This document shows positions 44,985 through 57,123 of a stretch of 64,000 nt of DNA, in pieces. Every line of letters begins with the position of its first letter. The stretch's first letter is position 1. The DNA comes from Dermatemys mawii (Eukaryota > Chordata > Testudines > Dermatemydidae), in the NCBI GenBank assembly GCA_007922305.1, contig ML677330.1, positions 266,808-330,807 of the forward strand. Direction: 5' to 3'. The translations under genes were made by a program, and so were the position numbers. A model generated the notes under the pieces. It did no database searches. It was not told the DNA's origin and saw nothing but the letters and a program-made list of their open reading frames with translations.

Positions 44985-45085
44985 GAACCCCAGTTACAGG
45001 CCAAGACCTCACTGCACTAGGTGCAATATCAACATAGAACAAAAAGACAGTACCATGCTCCAAAAGAGCTTACAATCTAAGCACA
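44985..45085 (-). repeat. old LINE/SINE tail, GCCTAGCACAATGGGG type
   Basis: GCGCTGAGGAACCCCAGTTA, CCTCACTGCACTAGGTGC, AACAAAAAGACAGTACC and CCAAAAGAGCTTACAATCTA. This is the best preserved reverse copy of the family in the window. Confidence 0.65.
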
Positions 45086-45149
45086 AAAAAGACAGACAGT
45101 ACAAAGAAATAAAGAGACAATGTTGGTCAGCATGACAAGCAGTGGTCTC

Positions 45150-46830
45150 AGCACACCAGCAGCCTAAATGTTGTCAAGTTTTTTGAAGGTGTCATAGAAA
45201 GGAGAGTTTTAAGGAGGATTTTGAAGGAGGATATTGTGTTAATTTTGCAGCTATTTACATGGAGCTCCTCTCAAATGACAGGCAGCATTGGAAAAAGCAT
45301 AAAGGTGCTTGTTGGAAAAATTAACAATGAGCAATGATAGGCAGGGTAAGGATAGGCCTTGGAAGACCTTGACAGTGAAGAACAAATAGCTTATGTTGGA
45401 TGCAATACAGAAGGGGGAGGCAGCAGAGGGATGCAAAAAGAGGAATGACATAGTCAAAGTGACAGGCTAGGAACATGATCTTTGTAGCATCATTCTGAAA
45501 TTATATGAATAGCATGAGATTTCATTTGTCAAGGCCAGACTAGTTGTGAAGCTAATAGGGGAGTGGAGTGGGGAGGATGATCATCACCCCATCCTCAGCG
45601 GTCTTTAGATGTATGCAAATATATTATACAATTGACAAAAGGAGATGCATGACACAAATGTTCACATGGGTAGGGAGAATGAGCCTGCCTTGTGCTCACT
45701 GGGCAGTGATGGCTCCTGTTCCATAGGGTAGTGCACAGCTCCCAGATCCAGGTATTGCACCAGGGTGTACACAGTCACATGGCCCTGAACACCATATTGC
45801 AACACCACTCACTCAAATTTGACCCAGCGACCCCTCTATCCTGATGGGGGGCCAGCCAAGCCAAATCTGAATGGTTCAGCAGCCACATATGCCAGGTTGC
45901 AACATCCAGAGTGGGGACCCGGGCCCATCCTTGTGGGACAGGAGTCACTACTACTGGGTGAGTGCCGGTCAGGCTAGCTTTCCAGATCTCACACCCCACC
46001 TCTGGCTGGGGCCTCCCCTCCACACTGGGCCAGGATTAGGGTTGTGGTGCCAGGCAGAGAATGCAGCAGGCATGGTAACATGAAATTAGCAAGACAATAG
46101 GTATAATTGCAGGTGGCACCATCAATAATCCATCGCCTCCTCTTTTATTGCAAATCTTGGTTCCATCACAGAGCCAGAGAGAAGAATGTTACAGGAATCA
46201 AGATTTGAAATTATGACAGCCTGGACATGAAATTTAACTATGGGGATGGATAGAAAAGGTTGTGTTTTACAGATTTTATGCGGAACTGACAAGTTTTAGA
46301 CATAGCCTAGATGTGAGGACCTAGAATGAGGTCCGAGTTGAAGATGACATCCAGATTATCAGTCCAAGTGACTGATAATGTCTCCAAGGAAGGAGACAGT
46401 GAAGAGGTCTTGGGGTGGGGGGAAAGGGGAAATATAAGTTCTGCTTAAATATAAGCTCTGTTTTAGTCATGTTGAGCTTGAGTTGATGACTGCACATCTA
46501 TATCAGAGAGACAGGACAAAATTTTAGTTTGGACAGAAGGAAACATCAACAGAGAGATGACACTGAGGTTGTGTTTGCTGATAATATTACCTAGAAATGT
46601 AATATTACCTAGAAATGTGTAGAGGTGAAAAAGAACTAAGGACAGAGCCCTATAGAAGCTCCACAGAAAGCTGGAACAGGAATGAGGAGGATCCTCAGAA
46701 GGACACAGCAAAGGAGCAATTAAAGAGGCAGAAAGAAAACTAAGAGGAAAGAGTCACAAAAGCCAAAGAAGGGCAAGATTTCAAGGACAGCGCAGTTGAT
46801 TGTGTCAAAGGCCGCATTCAGATGATGAGG
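45150..46830. repeat. old dispersed repeat zone, probably LINE-derived
   Basis: Purine-rich text (45180-45480 and 46150-46830) with phrases such as AAGGATAGGCCTTGGAAGACC, GTAGCATCATTCTGAA, CATGTTGAGCTTGAGTTGATG and GTGTCAAAGGCCGCATTCAGATGA, which I recognise as a widely dispersed amniote repeat. The more GC-rich part 45720-46080 reads like an unrelated insertion. A 20-bp direct duplication (TAATATTACCTAGAAATGT) occurs at 46582-46617. No intact coding frame. Confidence 0.45.
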
Positions 46831-46834
46831 AGGA

Positions 46835-48680
46835 TAACTTTGTCTGAAGTTATTTTTATTGTGAATATTAAGTGCCAGTTAATTTGGAACTTCAATTTCT
46901 AATTACTTCTGTTCTCCTCAGAATTGTCAATAGAATAAAAGACATTTGTTTGTTTTTGTAAATCCCTGTGTGTGTGGACAAGCATATAAAAGGATATATG
47001 TGACTTCATAGGAAATGTCATTTTTATTAGCATCATAATTGTTTTTGGAGGTTTTACTACTAACGATTGGCCACTTTGTCTTTTACAGAGTGTATCACAT
47101 TCAGCGTACCTTTTAAGAAATAGATATCTGGCTGCATAATTTCTAAATACTATTTTTCTAATTGTCTGAATATTTTGAAAAATACAATTAAGAGTACAGG
47201 CAAAAATAGAATGTAAAGAGAGCCTGATTTGCCATTGCTCTGCATCATGTGTAGTTATTTTCATGAGCACAAGGTGAGAATAAAAAACTATTATTCTGAT
47301 TTGGGAGCACTTTATACCCATTTGGTTCTTGCATAAATAAATACATGAAATTCAGGGTAACGGAGACTAGGGCCTGAAGTCTATAACTTTGCAAACATAT
47401 CTTATGAATGGTCACAGTAGTCAACATCCAATTAAAAATAAATTTTAAGGGGTGTGCAAAGTAATTTAAAATATATTTCAATATTTCTGTGTACGTTTTC
47501 TACCATCTTTCTAGAAATTGAACTATGTTCTCCCCAATGAAGTTCAATACTTAGCTGATTATAAATATATTTTACTCACATAATAGAACCTAGAGATGTT
47601 GCTGTATGAAGAATTGCCATAGATTTGCAAGCAGATGTTGCAGCACTGATAGAATTCAGACCTGCTCTGCTTTGATTTCCTGAGAGCTGTAGCATTAGCA
47701 CCATAGTGATGTTACTACTGTATCACATTAATGCAGACATTCATATTTCAAAAACCAAGTCTTTAAAAATAAAAGGAGAAAAAAAACTTCTTGAGTTTAT
47801 TTAAAAGGTATGTCTAATTGTTGTGCATTGTAAGCATATCCATGTCTACTTTTATTTAAATGCTGAGTACTGTTTTCAAGAAAGATTTTCATTTTTGTTA
47901 AATTGTTAACAAATTATTGATTATCTCATTAAGGTAGTTCTAGGAAAACAGAGCCACATACACTGTATTTACATGTAGCTACTGAGCAGACAGATGTCAC
48001 TTTAACTTCTTACATTGTAATAACTTCAATACTGATTGTACTTAACAGCCTAAACATGAGACCAAATACCAGATTATTATTTGTTCTAGTTCATGATGAA
48101 CTGGTATGTACCAGTGGCCTTAACTCAGTTGAGTAGTCCCATTCAAGTGGAAGCACTGGCATTCAGGGGTCAATCCTGCAAACATGTATGCACATGAACA
48201 ATATTGGATTACAATGGGGCTTCTTACATTAATAAGTATTTGCAGGATTGTGACTCAAGAGCACAGAGGCTGATGGCTCAAGACGACACTGTTTAAAATG
48301 TCTGTTGTTCCTTGATATGGTTAAGAAACAAATAAAATTCAACCACAGCCATGACAACAAATATTTAATATCATGTTCAGTAACTGGAATTCTGCATCAA
48401 CACAAGTTAGGTAATCCATTTAATACAACAGGTGGTTTCAGGGGCTATGCTAACTAATTGGTCCAAATCAATATTTAAGAATTATTGACATAAATTGGAC
48501 ATGCATTACCAGTAAAATATATCAGTAAAATATACCAGTAAAACCAACCTCCAAATATTAATTTCATATTCTATTACAGTACTTATTTGTTCCCCGTAGT
48601 GTCTGAAAACTGCACATTCTTTCATATATTTATCTCCACCAAAACCCTGTGAGGTCAGGAAGTACTATTATCCTCATTTT
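46835..48680. other. AT-rich DNA, no recognised gene
   Basis: No gene. About 48120-48260 (AGTAGTCCCATTCAAGTGG, GGTCAATCCTGCAAACATGT, TTTGCAGGATTGTGACTC) is a dispersed repeat scrap. Confidence 0.45.
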
Positions 48681-48686
48681 ACAGAG

Positions 48687-48840
48687 AAACAGATGTCTAC
48701 ACTGCAAAAAAGTTTTGTTCTTAACTTGGATTAGCTAATCTGCATTGGCTATTTGGGTTAAAATAGCAGTGAAGACATGGCAACGAACTCAGGTTAGGAG
48801 CTCAAGTTCAACCCCATCCTCCCACACAGGCAAGGCACTA
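48687..48840. mobile_element. MITE-like fragment, TGTCTACACTGC type
   Basis: Begins AGATGTCTACACTGCAAAAA and holds GCAGTGAAGACATGG at about 48768, an inverted match to the start. The region between is 70-80 bp. No target duplication was found. Confidence 0.45.
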
Positions 48841-48875
48841 TAGGCACTTACAGGGATCAGTTTCCCCCTTCTGCC

Positions 48876-49500
48876 TAGGGTTGCCAGGTGTCCAGTTTTC
48901 AACCGGAATGCCGGGTCAAAAAGGGACCCTGGCGGCTCCGGTCAGTACTGCTGACTGGGCTGTTAAAAGTCTGATCGGCAGCACAGCAAGTTCCCTGGCT
49001 GCCATGGCTCCACACAGCTCCCAGAAGCAGCGTCATGTCCCCATTCCAGCTCCTAGGCATAGAGGCAGCCAGGAGACTCCATGCACTGCCCCTGCCTCAA
49101 ATGCCAGCTCCGCAGCTCCCATTGGCCAGGAACCACGATCAGTGGAAGCTGTGGGGGCGGCATCTGCGGACGGGGCAGCATGCAGAGCCTCCTGGCCACA
49201 CCTCCGCATAGGAGCTGGAGAGGGAGACATGCCACTGCTTCCGGGACCTGCCTGAGCGCTAACCCCCTCCCATGCCGCAACCCCTTGCCCCAGCCCTGAT
49301 CCCCATCCCACCCTCTTAACCCCTCGATCCCAGCCCAGAGCATCCTCCTGAACCCCAAACCCCTCATCCCCAGCCCACCCCAGACTCCATACCCCCAGCC
49401 AGGGCCCACACCCCCTGTCCCAGCCCTGAGCCCCCTTCTTCCCTCCAAACCCCTTGGTCCCAGCCCAGAGCACCATCTTACACTCCACATACCAAGACCC
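48876..49500. mobile_element. hAT-type element, left end present
   Basis: The left end TAGGGTTGCCAGGTGTCCAG is followed by AACCGGAATGCCGGGTC, AAAAAGGGACCCTGGCGGC and GGTCAGTACTGCTG. The body is GC-rich with repeated CCCAGCCC and CCCAAACCCC phrases (49260-49480). The expected right terminus and an 8-bp duplication are absent, so it is truncated. Open frames on both strands (such as the 151-codon minus frame) reflect base composition. Confidence 0.65.
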
Positions 49501-49765
49501 ATCCCATTGTCCTAGCCAATGGATTAAAGAATATTCTTACGCAGAGTGCTCTCAATCACTCCTATTGAATCTGTTCCACTGTGCTTAAATTATTAAATAG
49601 TCAGTGATGCCAAAGAGAGAGCAAGAATAACTCAATATCCTGGTAGTAAGGACACACACCTGGAAAGTGAGAGAATGTCCATGCTGCAATGACCAACTGT
49701 GAAACGTGGAAGAGCTTCAACAGGAGAGATTAAAAGACCCCTCCCCACCACACACCAGATCATCA

Positions 49766-49890
49766 GCTGGCTCAATGGCTCAGACGTTCACCTGCAATAT
49801 GGAACCCAAATTCAAATCCTCTCCCTGCTTCAGGCAGAGGAGGGGGATTGAATGCAGGTCTTTCACATTCCAGGCGAGTGCCCTAACTAC
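49766..49890. repeat. second tRNA-like SINE foldback
   Basis: The forward arm GCTGGCTCAATGGCTCAGAC, ACCCAAATTCAAATCC (49766-49819) is followed by the reverse arm GGATTGAATGCAGGTC, TTTCACATTCCAGGCGAGTG, CCCTAACTAC (49844-49890). Read on the minus strand the latter is GTAGTTAGGGCACTCGCC, a tRNA-like A-box region. It has the same head-to-head plan as 29288-29510. Confidence 0.65.
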
Positions 49891-52800
49891 TAAACTAAAG
49901 CTTATAAGGAAGGCACCCACTTCCTCCTCCTCCATTCAGTTCAACCCAAATCAGTTTTTTAAACAAATGTTTTGAATGGCCAGCAAACTAAAAATATCAA
50001 TTATTTACTCTGTCCTACTCCCGAGTCCCAGGCTACCACCCTAATCACAGGATCATCCTTCCACTCAGCTAACTTATTGACAGTAATAAACAGTAGCATC
50101 TGGCTCTCATGTGAGCTGCGTTGTACAACAGGGCAATCTATATCTTTAGTCTCCTTCAGACATTTAGATGGATGGAATGTGTACCCAGTGTGTTACAACC
50201 ACCCTAAAATGCGTTTGGCTCTGACTGGAAACATATTAGCATTAACTTAAATCTGCTGCTTTGTTTACTATATGAGATATCTGCTTATGTTTTATGACTA
50301 AATGTTATCAGTTAAAGAGACCCAAACATTGTACACAGCAATCTACATGTGACAAAAGCTATCCACTGTAGACAAAACCAAATGGGCATCAATTTACATT
50401 TACACTTCAAAAGCAGCATATTATAAATCATTTGTTTTCAAAACCATGAGAGAGTCATTATGCACAACATCAATGACCTTAAAAAATTTCAGAAAGCTTA
50501 GCAAACTGGGTCCAGACCTGCTGACAAGGAAATCGATGAACCTTTTTCTGGGCTCACGCTGGTGTGACTATTGATTTCAGTGGAGATACTCCTGAGATAA
50601 CTGATAAAAGAAAGCAGAATCAGGGCCAATGGAAGCTTTGGGACTGATTTTCAACTGGAGCAGGAGCATTATCAATATGGCAATATATTTATTTGAATAA
50701 ATCACTCTTGAGAGAGAGAGAGACATGAAGTAGTTAAAGCAAGAGGCTTTTATTTATTTATTTAGAGCTACAAGTCTGGTAGGCCTAGAACAGACTTTTA
50801 ATTATACTTAGAGAACTCAAGCACTGTTGACAAGTGATAATTTATTGTACTATATTAATATAGCTTAATGCATAGATTGAAAAGACAGGTGAAGGATTGT
50901 ACAGTCGGCATAATTACCTACAATTTGCTAGGGTAAACTGATTGCTGCAGACTAACAAAATAATCCAGTAATACTATAAGCAAGGCTTATTACAAAACCA
51001 CGCCCCGTGAACTAGCTTAGTCAGCAACAATACAGATGAAAAACAAATAAAAATCACATTTTTTCTTATTTGAAATAAGAAAATATGTGAAATTGAAAGC
51101 AGACTCCCAAATCTTGTTGAGCAGCCTTGCCAAAGTCCAGATTTAACAATTATAGCAGATGGACATTAGGAGCGTGATCCAAAGCCAGCTGAAGTCAAAG
51201 GGAGTCTTTACATTCATCTTAATAGGCTTTTGATCAGGCCCTCTGTTACCATTAGTGAACAGACTAATACTAGGTTACCTTTTGAAATCACATTACATTT
51301 ACTATAAGGCACTGCAATTCTGTTCACTCGCCTGAATGGTTAAGAAAATATGGGGATGAAGAGAAGTAAACATGACTGAACATAAGTGATTTAAAAAATG
51401 CAACATGAAGCCACCTGAACACAGCTTAACAAAAGAAATATAGTTTAGCAAAGAGCTTTTTAAAATGTTTTTCTACATAAATATGATACTGTATCAACCT
51501 GCTCTTTCAACATGTGCTAACAGTAAAAGTGGATCGTCCCACAAAAGCACTGTAAACATCTTCTAACCAAAGTAGTAACCAAGTATTAAGGCTTCCTCCA
51601 TATCTCAGCTATAAAGATCAAACATATGCATCTGCCCTAGGAAAACAAAATTGGAAACAGCTAAAATATCTTTTTGCCCAGTCTCCCATAATAAAATTAC
51701 TTGTAATAATTTGAGTTTAATATGTACATGGGTGTGGTTTTTTCTCTGAAACATTTTCCCCCACAGAATAAGCAACTAAAAACATCAGATTCCTTAGCAC
51801 AACTGAGACTGCTTTAAGGGACATAAGTAATACTGCTGATTTTCTTTTTCCTGTGAAAAGCATGAAACCAGAGCCAAAGCAAGGTAACAACAATCTGGAT
51901 TTATAAACAGCTGAAACACCCAAGGACCCTCAATACTCCTTACTCATACTTCACAGGAACAAAATTCAACAGTGTCCTACCTGTGATTCTCTAACTAACC
52001 ATTTCTAACAAAAAACATGGTTAATTCAATAGCTCACTACTAAAAAAGGTCAGTTACTAACTGATCTTCATTATCTTGATAAGAAAGTGGAATCGGGGTG
52101 GAATCCCCTCATCTCACAATAGTCTATTGTTCTGCACTGCTTGAAAAAAATCGAATGGAGGGGAGCCGCTTTCTACCCCAAAACACAGTTATATGGAGAG
52201 GAAGAAAACTTCCTACTAACCTGTACAAAAGAATCCTTTGGGTTGGGGGCCTTTTAGAAATTATGCAGGATTTTATTAATAAATCTCCCAGTGTGTCTTT
52301 TCAAAAGCTTATTCTTATCCTTTTATAAACTGTCTGTCAGTAGAAAGGCAGTTGTAGCTTGGGGCAAAACTCACCTTCAAACCATTGCCTTCAAATAAAA
52401 ATGGGAATTTACTTTCTGATGCCCCCAAGCAACAGGGGAAATCTTTTATTTTAGATCTCTTTTCCCAGAAGGCAAATTTCCTGTTCTCTTTGAAGAGCAC
52501 TGGTTACAGTCCTCCTACCCTCGCATTTCAATAGTTTTCACACAATGTAACACAAACTCTGGGGCTTCTACTAACAACCCTACAACTGTTCTGAACAGAG
52601 CAAGGATCTGGGTAACACATACACATACATTTTTCTTTGTCAGTAACACATTTTAGAGACTATTATTCCCCAGGCCCCCACCCTCCCACCACTACCCCAC
52701 AAGAAAACTACCATTCATTTTGCCATGACCACTAAGACACAAATCCAAATATCACTGTTTCTTGCAAGAGACAACGTTGTTTTTTTGCAAGGAAACCTTC

Positions 52801-53322
52801 AAAGAGAAGAGAATCACTAAGTCCACTCAAGACTAGTTTGGAAATCTGAAATAAATCAACAGCAGTCATAATTCTGCATCCAAGTACAACAGCAAGTGCA
52901 GAGCAAAGCAGCCATGAGCCTGTGGTACATGGATGTTACAAAGATCAGTTATAAGGATGAGGATCTGTCTGCATTAATTTCTGCAGTTTGCAAATCCACT
53001 GGTAACACACAGTACTTCCCTGCTGCAAGTCACGAAAAGAATTCATCTTCGGAGCTTCAACTCCCTACAGCTTCCCAGTCACAAAACGATACAATACAGC
53101 CACTCACAGCCAATACCAGGTTCTCATTCTCTGTGCTGTGACTCCTTCCTGCACAGGGGACTAGTCAGCGAGCCTCCAAGCTTTCCTGCAAAGTGATGTC
53201 TCCAGCTCGAACAGACTTTCCGATTACAGCCTTCTGACTATAATCCATGTGCTTGCTGCTGGCCAATGCCTGCAGCCCACACAGCACCACATGATCACTA
53301 TGACAACATTAGAGCCTCCCAG
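49891..53322. other. AT-rich DNA, no recognised gene
   Basis: No supported gene. A short GA microsatellite is at 50714-50724. The region 53140-53300 is somewhat richer in GC and CpG, but no exon could be recognised there. Confidence 0.45.
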
Positions 53323-53440
53323 TAGGGCTGCCAACCTCCAGGATGGCCCTGGAGTCTCCAGGAATTAAAGATTACTCTTTAAAGATTATATCATATGATG
53401 AAAACTCCAGGAATATGTTCAACCAAAATTGGCAACCCTA
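53323..53440. mobile_element. short MITE, TAGGGYTGCCAA ends
   Basis: A 118-bp unit with ends TAGGGCTGCCAACC and TTGGCAACCCTA. Inner text GGAGTCTCCAGGAATTAAAG and its partner ACTCCAGGAATATG suggest a compact foldback. No clear target duplication was found. Confidence 0.75.
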
Positions 53441-53904
53441 CGTCCTGAATGCTCTAAGCCACCCGCCCACCAGAACTTGCTCTCAGTTGCATTTAGATTC
53501 TTGGGCATCCCAGCTGGTAGGTAACACAGGCTCTGACGAGTTTGTGCAGATTCTTCCAGAGATTGCTGCTCCCCCTTGGGAGGCTAATAAACAGCATGAT
53601 TCTATGGTTCCTTTAATTACCAGAATTTACCATTCTGGTGGGAGATAGAAGCTCCCCTGGTCAGCAGGAACCAGTAGATGAACAGCAGTGGCAGAGAATG
53701 GGTGAAGCCCTTCACATAGCCCTGGATCTGGACCCAATCGATGGCAATCCCCAAATGAAACACTATCCCTTCTCCCAGCCAGATGAGCAAAGGGAGGCAG
53801 AAGTTCCTGAGGCTGAAGCCTCCCCAGGGAGCATAGTTATTTCACAGCCCCTGAAACTATCACGCATGTTACTCCCCTTCCCTCTGCCAGCCTTGACAGC
53901 CTTC

Positions 53905-53998
53905 TCTGTGTATAATGTAAGCTCCTTGGGACAGGGACCACCTCTTATGGTCAAGCACTTAGCACACTGGGGCCTGTGGATGCCAGCGTCATACAAAT
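53905..53998 (+). repeat. old LINE/SINE tail, GCCTAGCACAATGGGG type
   Basis: TGTAAGCTCCTTGGGACAGG, AAGCACTTAGCACACTGGGG, CATACAAATAATCA. Plus-strand copy of the family listed at 24725. Confidence 0.65.
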
Positions 53999-54672
53999 AA
54001 TCACCACCACAATATGTACAGGAGCACCCAGAGCTTCTCCTTCTTGATTGACATGTACCATAGATGCAAGGTGATGATTTCAGGAATGTACATGTAGTTT
54101 CATATGCAAACAACCTCCATCACAAAATCACCACCATCATCATCCTTAAAGAAAAACAGAAACAAAATTACAGTGGGAATGTTTTTGCTGCAAAAAAGGA
54201 GCCTCTGGAAGAAAGCAGCTGCTTCAGAATCAGGAGGGAAACTGTTACTCTAAGTGGTCAGCTGAGAAGGGAAACTTTTAGTTTTGTTAAAATGATTGAG
54301 AACCCAATGCACTACTGCATGACTGCATTTTTACGGCAGTGAAAGTCCACTGAAATCAGTGGAGCTTCACTGGTGTAAAACTGGAGTAACAAAGTGGTGA
54401 ATCAGATCCATTATTTATAACCTTGCTTCTGGTGGGCACTATGAGAGGAGAACTTTTTTTTTTAATGAGACTTCAATAAAGAGAGTGGTGGCTTGACAAC
54501 ATGGCTGGGGGGCAAGGGGAGGATAAAATGGAAAAATCCACAGCAACAGCAGTGAAAGGAAATAAATGGAAGGCTCAAAGCTGGCATAGCTGGTGAAATA
54601 AAATATGTGGGTAGATTATGCATTGCCTTGCCAGATCCCCCTTGGGCCTATTTGATTTCTTTCAGGTACAAG
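53999..54672. other. AT-rich DNA, no recognised gene
   Basis: No gene. A near-palindrome CCACTGAAATCAGTGG is at 54347-54362. Confidence 0.45.
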
Positions 54673-54680
54673 ATGCAAAG

Positions 54681-55339
54681 TAGGGTTACCATTTGTCCGG
54701 ATTCTCCCGGACATGTCCGGCTTTTTTAGATAAAAATAGCGTCTGGGGGGAATTTGTAAAAGTCTAAAAATGTCCGGGATTTTCCCACCCCCCGGTGCAG
54801 AGCGCGGCATTGGGCTCCGGCAGTCAAAGCCTCTCAACTCTCCCTCTCTCTCCCGCAGCTTCCGGCAGCTGTTGCTCCCCTCTCCTCCCTCCCTCCTGCA
54901 TTCTCAGAGCTGCTGGGCTCTGCCGCTCACTCCCCTGCTGCCAAGCACATGGGACCGGACTGTGCAGTTGAACTGCAGAGTGTGGCAGTGTCAGGCTGAG
55001 CGCTGAGCCCCACACGCTGTTTTGAGCTGCACCGTAAGGGTGGGGCGGGGATTAGAGAAGGGGCAGGGAATTTCTGGAGAGGGCAGTCAGGGGACAGGGA
55101 GTGCGGGGGTTAGATGGATCGGAGGTTCTGGGGAGGCAGTCAGGGGGCAAGGAGCAGGGAGGCTTAGGTAGGGGGTGGGGTTCTGGGGTGCAGTTAGGGG
55201 CAGGGGTCTCAGGAGGGGGCAATCAGGGGACAAGGGGAGGAGTTGGAAATTCTGAGGGGGATGGGAAGTGGGAGGGAGGGGGGCGGGGCTAGGCCACACA
55301 CCCCATCCTCTTTCTTGATTGGCAAAATATGGTAACCCT
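54681..55339. mobile_element. hAT-type non-autonomous element
   Basis: A 659-bp unit with ends TAGGGTTACCATTTGTCC and, on the other strand, AGGGTTACCATATTTTGCC. Flanking 8-bp copies ATGCAAAG (54673-54680) and ATGTAAAG (55340-55347) differ by one transition. The interior has TCCGG-rich text near the left end and a G-rich tract (55030-55290). No transposase is encoded. Confidence 0.83.
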
Positions 55340-55347
55340 ATGTAAAG

Positions 55348-56843
55348 TTGACTTGAGACTTAGTGAACAATATCATCAAGGATTTTTACACACACACACA
55401 TGAGTAGTAAGCTCTAAGATTTGAATGGTGTCCCAGTGTTGTCTCAGAGTATGGGAATGCTTACTGGGGTCCATTTGTGATTGGACACTCTTGCCGTATG
55501 ACAAGAGAGAATGTGTGCACTACACAGCACAGTCTGGCAAACAGTAAAAGAGATTCATTTGATGGCTGTGGCCATGGAAACTGTACACAAGAGTATCATA
55601 GTAAGCAAGGCACCTCAGGTAAATTGAAAGGTTTTTTTCCGTTGACTTTTTTGTCCTAAATTAAATGGGTAAAAACTAATGAAAAAACAGGAGGGTGTTT
55701 GGTACTTCATTCCTATAGATGGAGCAATATGTAAAAGACAAAAACAAACAAACCCACACACGTTAAAGAGGAAAGCTAGGTTCTGTTACTCTTAAAATCG
55801 TCCTTTTAAAAGGCCAATAGGCATTTTGCCATTGACTTCAGAGGACGCTGGTTAAGAATGTATATATATTCCAAATGATCTTATTGTCCCAAGCTTTAGC
55901 ATGTGCATGGACAGGAGTTAGGATACCATTAATTCCAAGTAGAAAATACAAATTATGAATAATGTTGTATGAACAATAAAAATATGGACAAGGTGATGAC
56001 TTGCCACTTTTTGAAATACTTTTACCAAATTCAGCCCTCTAAGGTATGCACTGGTTTACACAGTGAAATTCAAATACTGCAGATTGGATCTTGGCCAAAC
56101 TACAAAATATTGTTGAAGTAGGTATTCTGAATTAAGTCTAGATAGCATTTCTGGGATCCCCTACAAAATCCTTGATACCACTAAAAAGTACCTTTTGAAC
56201 TATTAATAAAATATATGTTAAAATATGTATTTATATATATATAATCTGTGGTTTTATATATTTTTTAAATATATATATGGACTGTGAAAATACATACTGC
56301 AATTTGCCTATATTATCACGAAACAAGCATAGTAGATACTTAAGAATAAACTAGTTTAAATCATCCTCTCACTTTTTTAGCGTAGGAAGTTCAGATGCCA
56401 TCTGCAGCCTACAAGGAAGATTAATCTTATAAAAAGGCTTGAATGGAGTCCTTTCAATGTTGGTAACTCTTTGCCATGGAAATTTTGTAATACCTTGCTG
56501 CAAGTTCACATTCGTCCAATAAGCTTTAGTGAGAACTGAGTTTATGAGGGATTAGAGGACCAAGTTTAATAAAGGCAGATATTAATTTGAGTGTCTGGAT
56601 GAATTATTTGGAGACCACATTCTGAGCCAGTTCTGTCTTGAGACCTTATTCAAAGTAAGTGTCTTTCCATTGATTTCAATAGGTGTTGATGCGAGGATTT
56701 TAAATCCATATGTGGTACACCTACTGCAATCAGTGGCTATTGGCTAAGGAATAATAACTTGAAAATAAAACAAAAGTCAGCAAAACACAAAAAGTATTCG
56801 CTATAGATGCCTTGGAAAACAGTCCTGTGTTGTGGTTTAGACT
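55348..56843. other. AT-rich DNA, no recognised gene
   Basis: Short CA and AT microsatellites (55388-55400, 56230-56276) and scraps of CATTGACTTCA (55829-55842) and CATTGATTTCAATAGG (56668-56683). No gene. Confidence 0.45.
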
Positions 56844-57123
56844 AGAGAGTATGTCTTCACTACGAAATTAGGTTGATTACCTTGCAGTCGATTTTTGTAA
56901 GCAGACTGTATAAAGTCGATTTTGTGCATCCCCACAAAACAGAGCAAGTCGGCAGCATTTGTCCACGCTACCATGGCAAGCGTCAACATAGCGAGTGGTG
57001 CACTGTGGGTAGCTATCTCCGTGCCCTAAGCCCCCTGCCTCGCAGTGCCCCTCCCACCATGAAAGCAACTGCAGACAATTATTTCGCGCCCTTTTTCCAC
57101 GCTGATGCCATAGCAGTGCAAGC

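Noticed and set aside
49033..49502. 151- and 149-codon minus frames
   Set aside because: GC-rich body of a hAT-type element; Gly/Trp/Ala-rich low complexity without a domain.
53140..53310. Possible promoter or first exon in a GC-richer patch
   Set aside because: No TATA-initiator arrangement, CpG density is low and no open frame with support is attached.
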